13,998 nt of DNA from Nitrospinae bacterium CG11_big_fil_rev_8_21_14_0_20_56_8 (GTDB taxonomy: Bacteria > Nitrospinota > Nitrospinia > Nitrospinales > VA-1). The stretch spans positions 2,854 to 16,851 of the forward strand of contig PCWF01000125.1 of NCBI GenBank assembly GCA_002796165.1, given 5' to 3'. The position numbers and the translations under genes were made by a program. The notes under the pieces are model-generated. The model made no database searches. It was not told the origin of the DNA and saw only the letters and a program-made list of their open reading frames with translations. The first letter of the stretch is position 1; each line of letters begins with the position of its first letter. Of this stretch, positions 11,970-13,998 are shown in pieces.

Positions 11970-13998
11970 TCAATCCTCTTTTTCTTTCCCCTTGGGCTCG
12001 CCCTGGGCATGGCAGGCGAGGTAGTGCGTGGGCTTCCCGATTTTTTCCGGATACTGTGTCTGACACTTTCGGCGCAGAGGGGAGTCGGCGGGTTCGTTCA
12101 GGAAAATGGGGCACCGGGGATGAAAGTGGCATCCCGAAGGAGGGTCGCTGGGAGACGGAACATCCCCCACGATGGGCTCAAACGGTTTGCGCTCGTTCAG
12201 GCGGGGCACGGCGTCGAGGAGCGAGCGGGTGTATGGGTGGCCCGGCTTGCGGAATATTTCCTCGACCGGGGCATACTCCACGATGCGGCCCAGGTACATG
12301 ATGGCAACCCAATCGGCCATGTATTCCACCACACTCAGATTGTGCGTGATGAACAGGTAGGTCAGGCTTCGGCGGGATTGGAGGACTCGAAGCAGGTTGA
12401 GAACTTGCGCCTGCACCGAGACGTCCAGGGCGCTGGTGGGTTCGTCCAGCACGATGAATGCCGGTTCCAGGATGAGGGTCCGGGCGATGGCGATACGCTG
12501 GCGCTGGCCTCCTGAAAATTCGTGCGGATACCGGTCCAGGATGGACGTGTTGAGTCCCACTTCCTTCAATACCGCTTCAACTTTTTTCCGCTTGGCTTCC
12601 GGAGGGAGATCGGGAAAGTGGACATTCAATCCCTCTTCGACAATATCCTCGATGGTCATGCGCGGAGAGAGGGAACCGAACGGATCCTGGAAAACGATCT
12701 GCAAATGTTGCCGCGCTTGTTTGAGCTCGGGCGTATCGAGTGTCATGATGTCGGTCCCCTCGAACAGGACCTTTCCCCGCGCATCCCGGTTGAGCCGCAG
12801 AATGGATTCCCCGAGGGTCGTTTTGCCGCATCCCGACTCGCCGACGAGGGCCAGGGTGGTGCATTTCTTCAAATCGAGATTCACGTTATCCACCGCGCGG
12901 ACATGGCCCACGGTTTTCAGGAATACCCCTTTGCGAACGGGGAAATGGGTATTCAGGGAAAGGATCTGGATCAACGTTGTTTCCTCCAGTTTTCGAGAAG
13001 GCGCGGGAACCCGCTCGGTGTCTTGATGCACGTCTTTCCGGTGGCCCTGGTCATAGAGATGGCACCGCACCTCGTGGCCCGGTTCCAGGGGATATATCGG
13101 GCTGTCCTGTTTACGGCATACGTCCATGACGAAAGGGCACCGGTCGGCAAACAGGCATCCTTCGCCGTATTCGGTCGCGGGAGGGACCATTCCCGGGATG
13201 GTGTTTAACAGGTAATCGCGGTCCCCGGATTTCGGGATGGAATCGAACAGCCTCCGGGTGTAGGGATGGGCCATGTTGCTGAAAATCTGTTCCCGGCTTC
13301 CCCGTTCGACGATCTTGCCCGCGTACATGATGCAGACCGCATCGGCCATCTGGTTCACGATCCCCATATCGTGCGTGATGAGCAGAATGGACATCCCGTA
13401 TTCCTGTTGCAAATCGGCCATAAGGCGAAGCACCTGGGCCTGGATGGTTACGTCGAGCGCGGTTGTGGGCTCGTCGGCGATCAACAGTTTGGGCTGGCAG
13501 GCCAGCGCCATGGCGATCATCACCCGTTGCTTCATCCCACCCGACAACTCGTGGGGGAAATTGTCGATCCGCTTGTGCGGCTCGGCAATCCCCACCCGGC
13601 GCAGGAGATCGATTCCCCTTTCGCGGGCGGGACCTTTCTGGACTTTGCGATGCTGTTGAAGCGGTTCTTCCAGTTGGTTCCCGATGCGGTACAGGGGATT
13701 GAGAGAAGTCATCGGCTCCTGGAAAATCATGGCAATTTTGTTGCCGCGCAATTGACGCAACCCTTCCTCGGGCAATTCCATGAGGTTTTCCCCATCGAAT
13801 TGGATCCCGCCGGTGGGATGAAATCCGTTTTCGGCGATCAGGCGGATCAGCGAAAAAGCCGTTTGCGTTTTGCCGCATCCGGATTCTCCCACCAGCGCCA
13901 GGGTTTTTCCCGGCTCCAGGTCGAAGGATACCCCGTCCACCGCGCGGGCGATCCGGTCGAATCCGACGCGGAAATGGGTGCGAAGATCGGTGACGGAC
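11970..13998 (-). CDS. Fused two-domain oligopeptide/dipeptide ABC transporter ATPase (DppD-DppF-like), 5'-truncated by window edge
   Basis: This protein powers peptide or nickel-type uptake through a two-permease ABC importer, with both cytoplasmic ATPase domains on one chain. The frame stays open to the right edge, reading VTDLRTHFRVGFDRIARAVDGVSF, so the true start lies just outside; the GTG at 13938-13940 is an internal Val. Half 1 has Walker A GESGCGKT, signature LSGGMKQR, Walker B LLIADEPTTALD and ITHD. Half 2 has GESGCGKT, FSGGQRQR, FIVLDEPTSALD and ITHN. Each half ends in an oligopeptide-transporter C-terminal domain (HPYTRRLFDSIP and HPYTRSLLDAVP), and each carries four cysteines after a GC motif, the pattern of a possible iron-sulfur or zinc site. 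About 676 residues are visible. No permease or binding-protein gene is in the window. The substrate is not determined. Confidence 0.93.
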   Translation of the reverse strand, partial: SVTDLRTHFRVGFDRIARAVDGVSFDLEPGKTLALVGESGCGKTQTAFSLIRLIAENGFHPTGGIQFDGENLMELPEEGLRQLRGNKIAMIFQEPMTSLNPLYRIGNQLEEPLQQHRKVQKGPARERGIDLLRRVGIAEPHKRIDNFPHELSGGMKQRVMIAMALACQPKLLIADEPTTALDVTIQAQVLRLMADLQQEYGMSILLITHDMGIVNQMADAVCIMYAGKIVERGSREQIFSNMAHPYTRRLFDSIPKSGDRDYLLNTIPGMVPPATEYGEGCLFADRCPFVMDVCRKQDSPIYPLEPGHEVRCHLYDQGHRKDVHQDTERVPAPSRKLEETTLIQILSLNTHFPVRKGVFLKTVGHVRAVDNVNLDLKKCTTLALVGESGCGKTTLGESILRLNRDARGKVLFEGTDIMTLDTPELKQARQHLQIVFQDPFGSLSPRMTIEDIVEEGLNVHFPDLPPEAKRKKVEAVLKEVGLNTSILDRYPHEFSGGQRQRIAIARTLILEPAFIVLDEPTSALDVSVQAQVLNLLRVLQSRRSLTYLFITHNLSVVEYMADWVAIMYLGRIVEYAPVEEIFRKPGHPYTRSLLDAVPRLNERKPFEPIVGDVPSPSDPPSGCHFHPRCPIFLNEPADSPLRRKCQTQYPEKIGKPTHYLACHAQGEPKGKEKED

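Noticed and set aside
13938..13940. GTG as the start of the dual ABC ATPase
   Set aside because: The frame upstream continues with the family's conserved lead (VTDLRTHF), so this Val is internal and the gene begins beyond the window.
1..13998. CRISPR arrays, tRNA, rRNA, riboswitches, phage or toxin-antitoxin genes
   Set aside because: Scanned by eye on both strands. No direct-repeat array, cloverleaf-like segment, known riboswitch-like leader or matching protein was recognised.

Overview
The window looks like a chromosomal segment of a Gram-negative, LPS-making bacterium of fairly high GC. It carries the Kdo activation gene kdsB, an LptF/LptG-type LPS export permease and surface-glycan genes. 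I see no rRNA, tRNA, CRISPR array, phage gene or intact transposase. The gene set would fit a Nitrospinota- or deltaproteobacteria-like lineage, but this is a weak inference from protein flavour and gene mix, not a placement.

Left part (1-5441): the 3' two thirds of kdsB is followed on the same strand by pyrG (CTP synthase). The pairing makes sense because KdsB consumes CTP to make CMP-Kdo. pyrG runs tail to tail into a two-CBS-domain protein gene with only 3 bp between the stop codons. A 340-bp gap then holds a 173-bp MITE-like repeat. Next comes an LptF-like permease gene (minus strand), divergent from lipA (lipoyl synthase, plus strand) across a 131-bp promoter region.

Middle part (5451-10656): a tight minus-strand operon, in transcription order proline dehydrogenase, GT4 glycosyltransferase, AsnB-type glutamine amidotransferase/asparagine synthase, second GT4 glycosyltransferase. 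Gaps are 13, 3 and 12 bp. The last three genes look like a surface polysaccharide or glycolipid set in which AsnB may amidate a sugar acid. A proline catabolic enzyme at the head of such an operon is unexpected.

Right part (10657-13998): a 543-bp gap holds a second copy (151 bp) of the repeat, a palindromic operator-like site, and a 30-codon gene with a perfect Shine-Dalgarno sequence for a single-pass membrane peptide. A secreted TPR protein gene follows with a good sigma70-type promoter of its own. The window ends inside a fused two-domain oligopeptide-type ABC ATPase (DppD-DppF-like) whose permease and binding-protein genes would have to lie outside.

Most of the window is ordinary housekeeping and envelope metabolism. 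The items most worth a second look are the repeat pair, the 30-aa membrane peptide, and the proline dehydrogenase/glycosyltransferase/AsnB operon.
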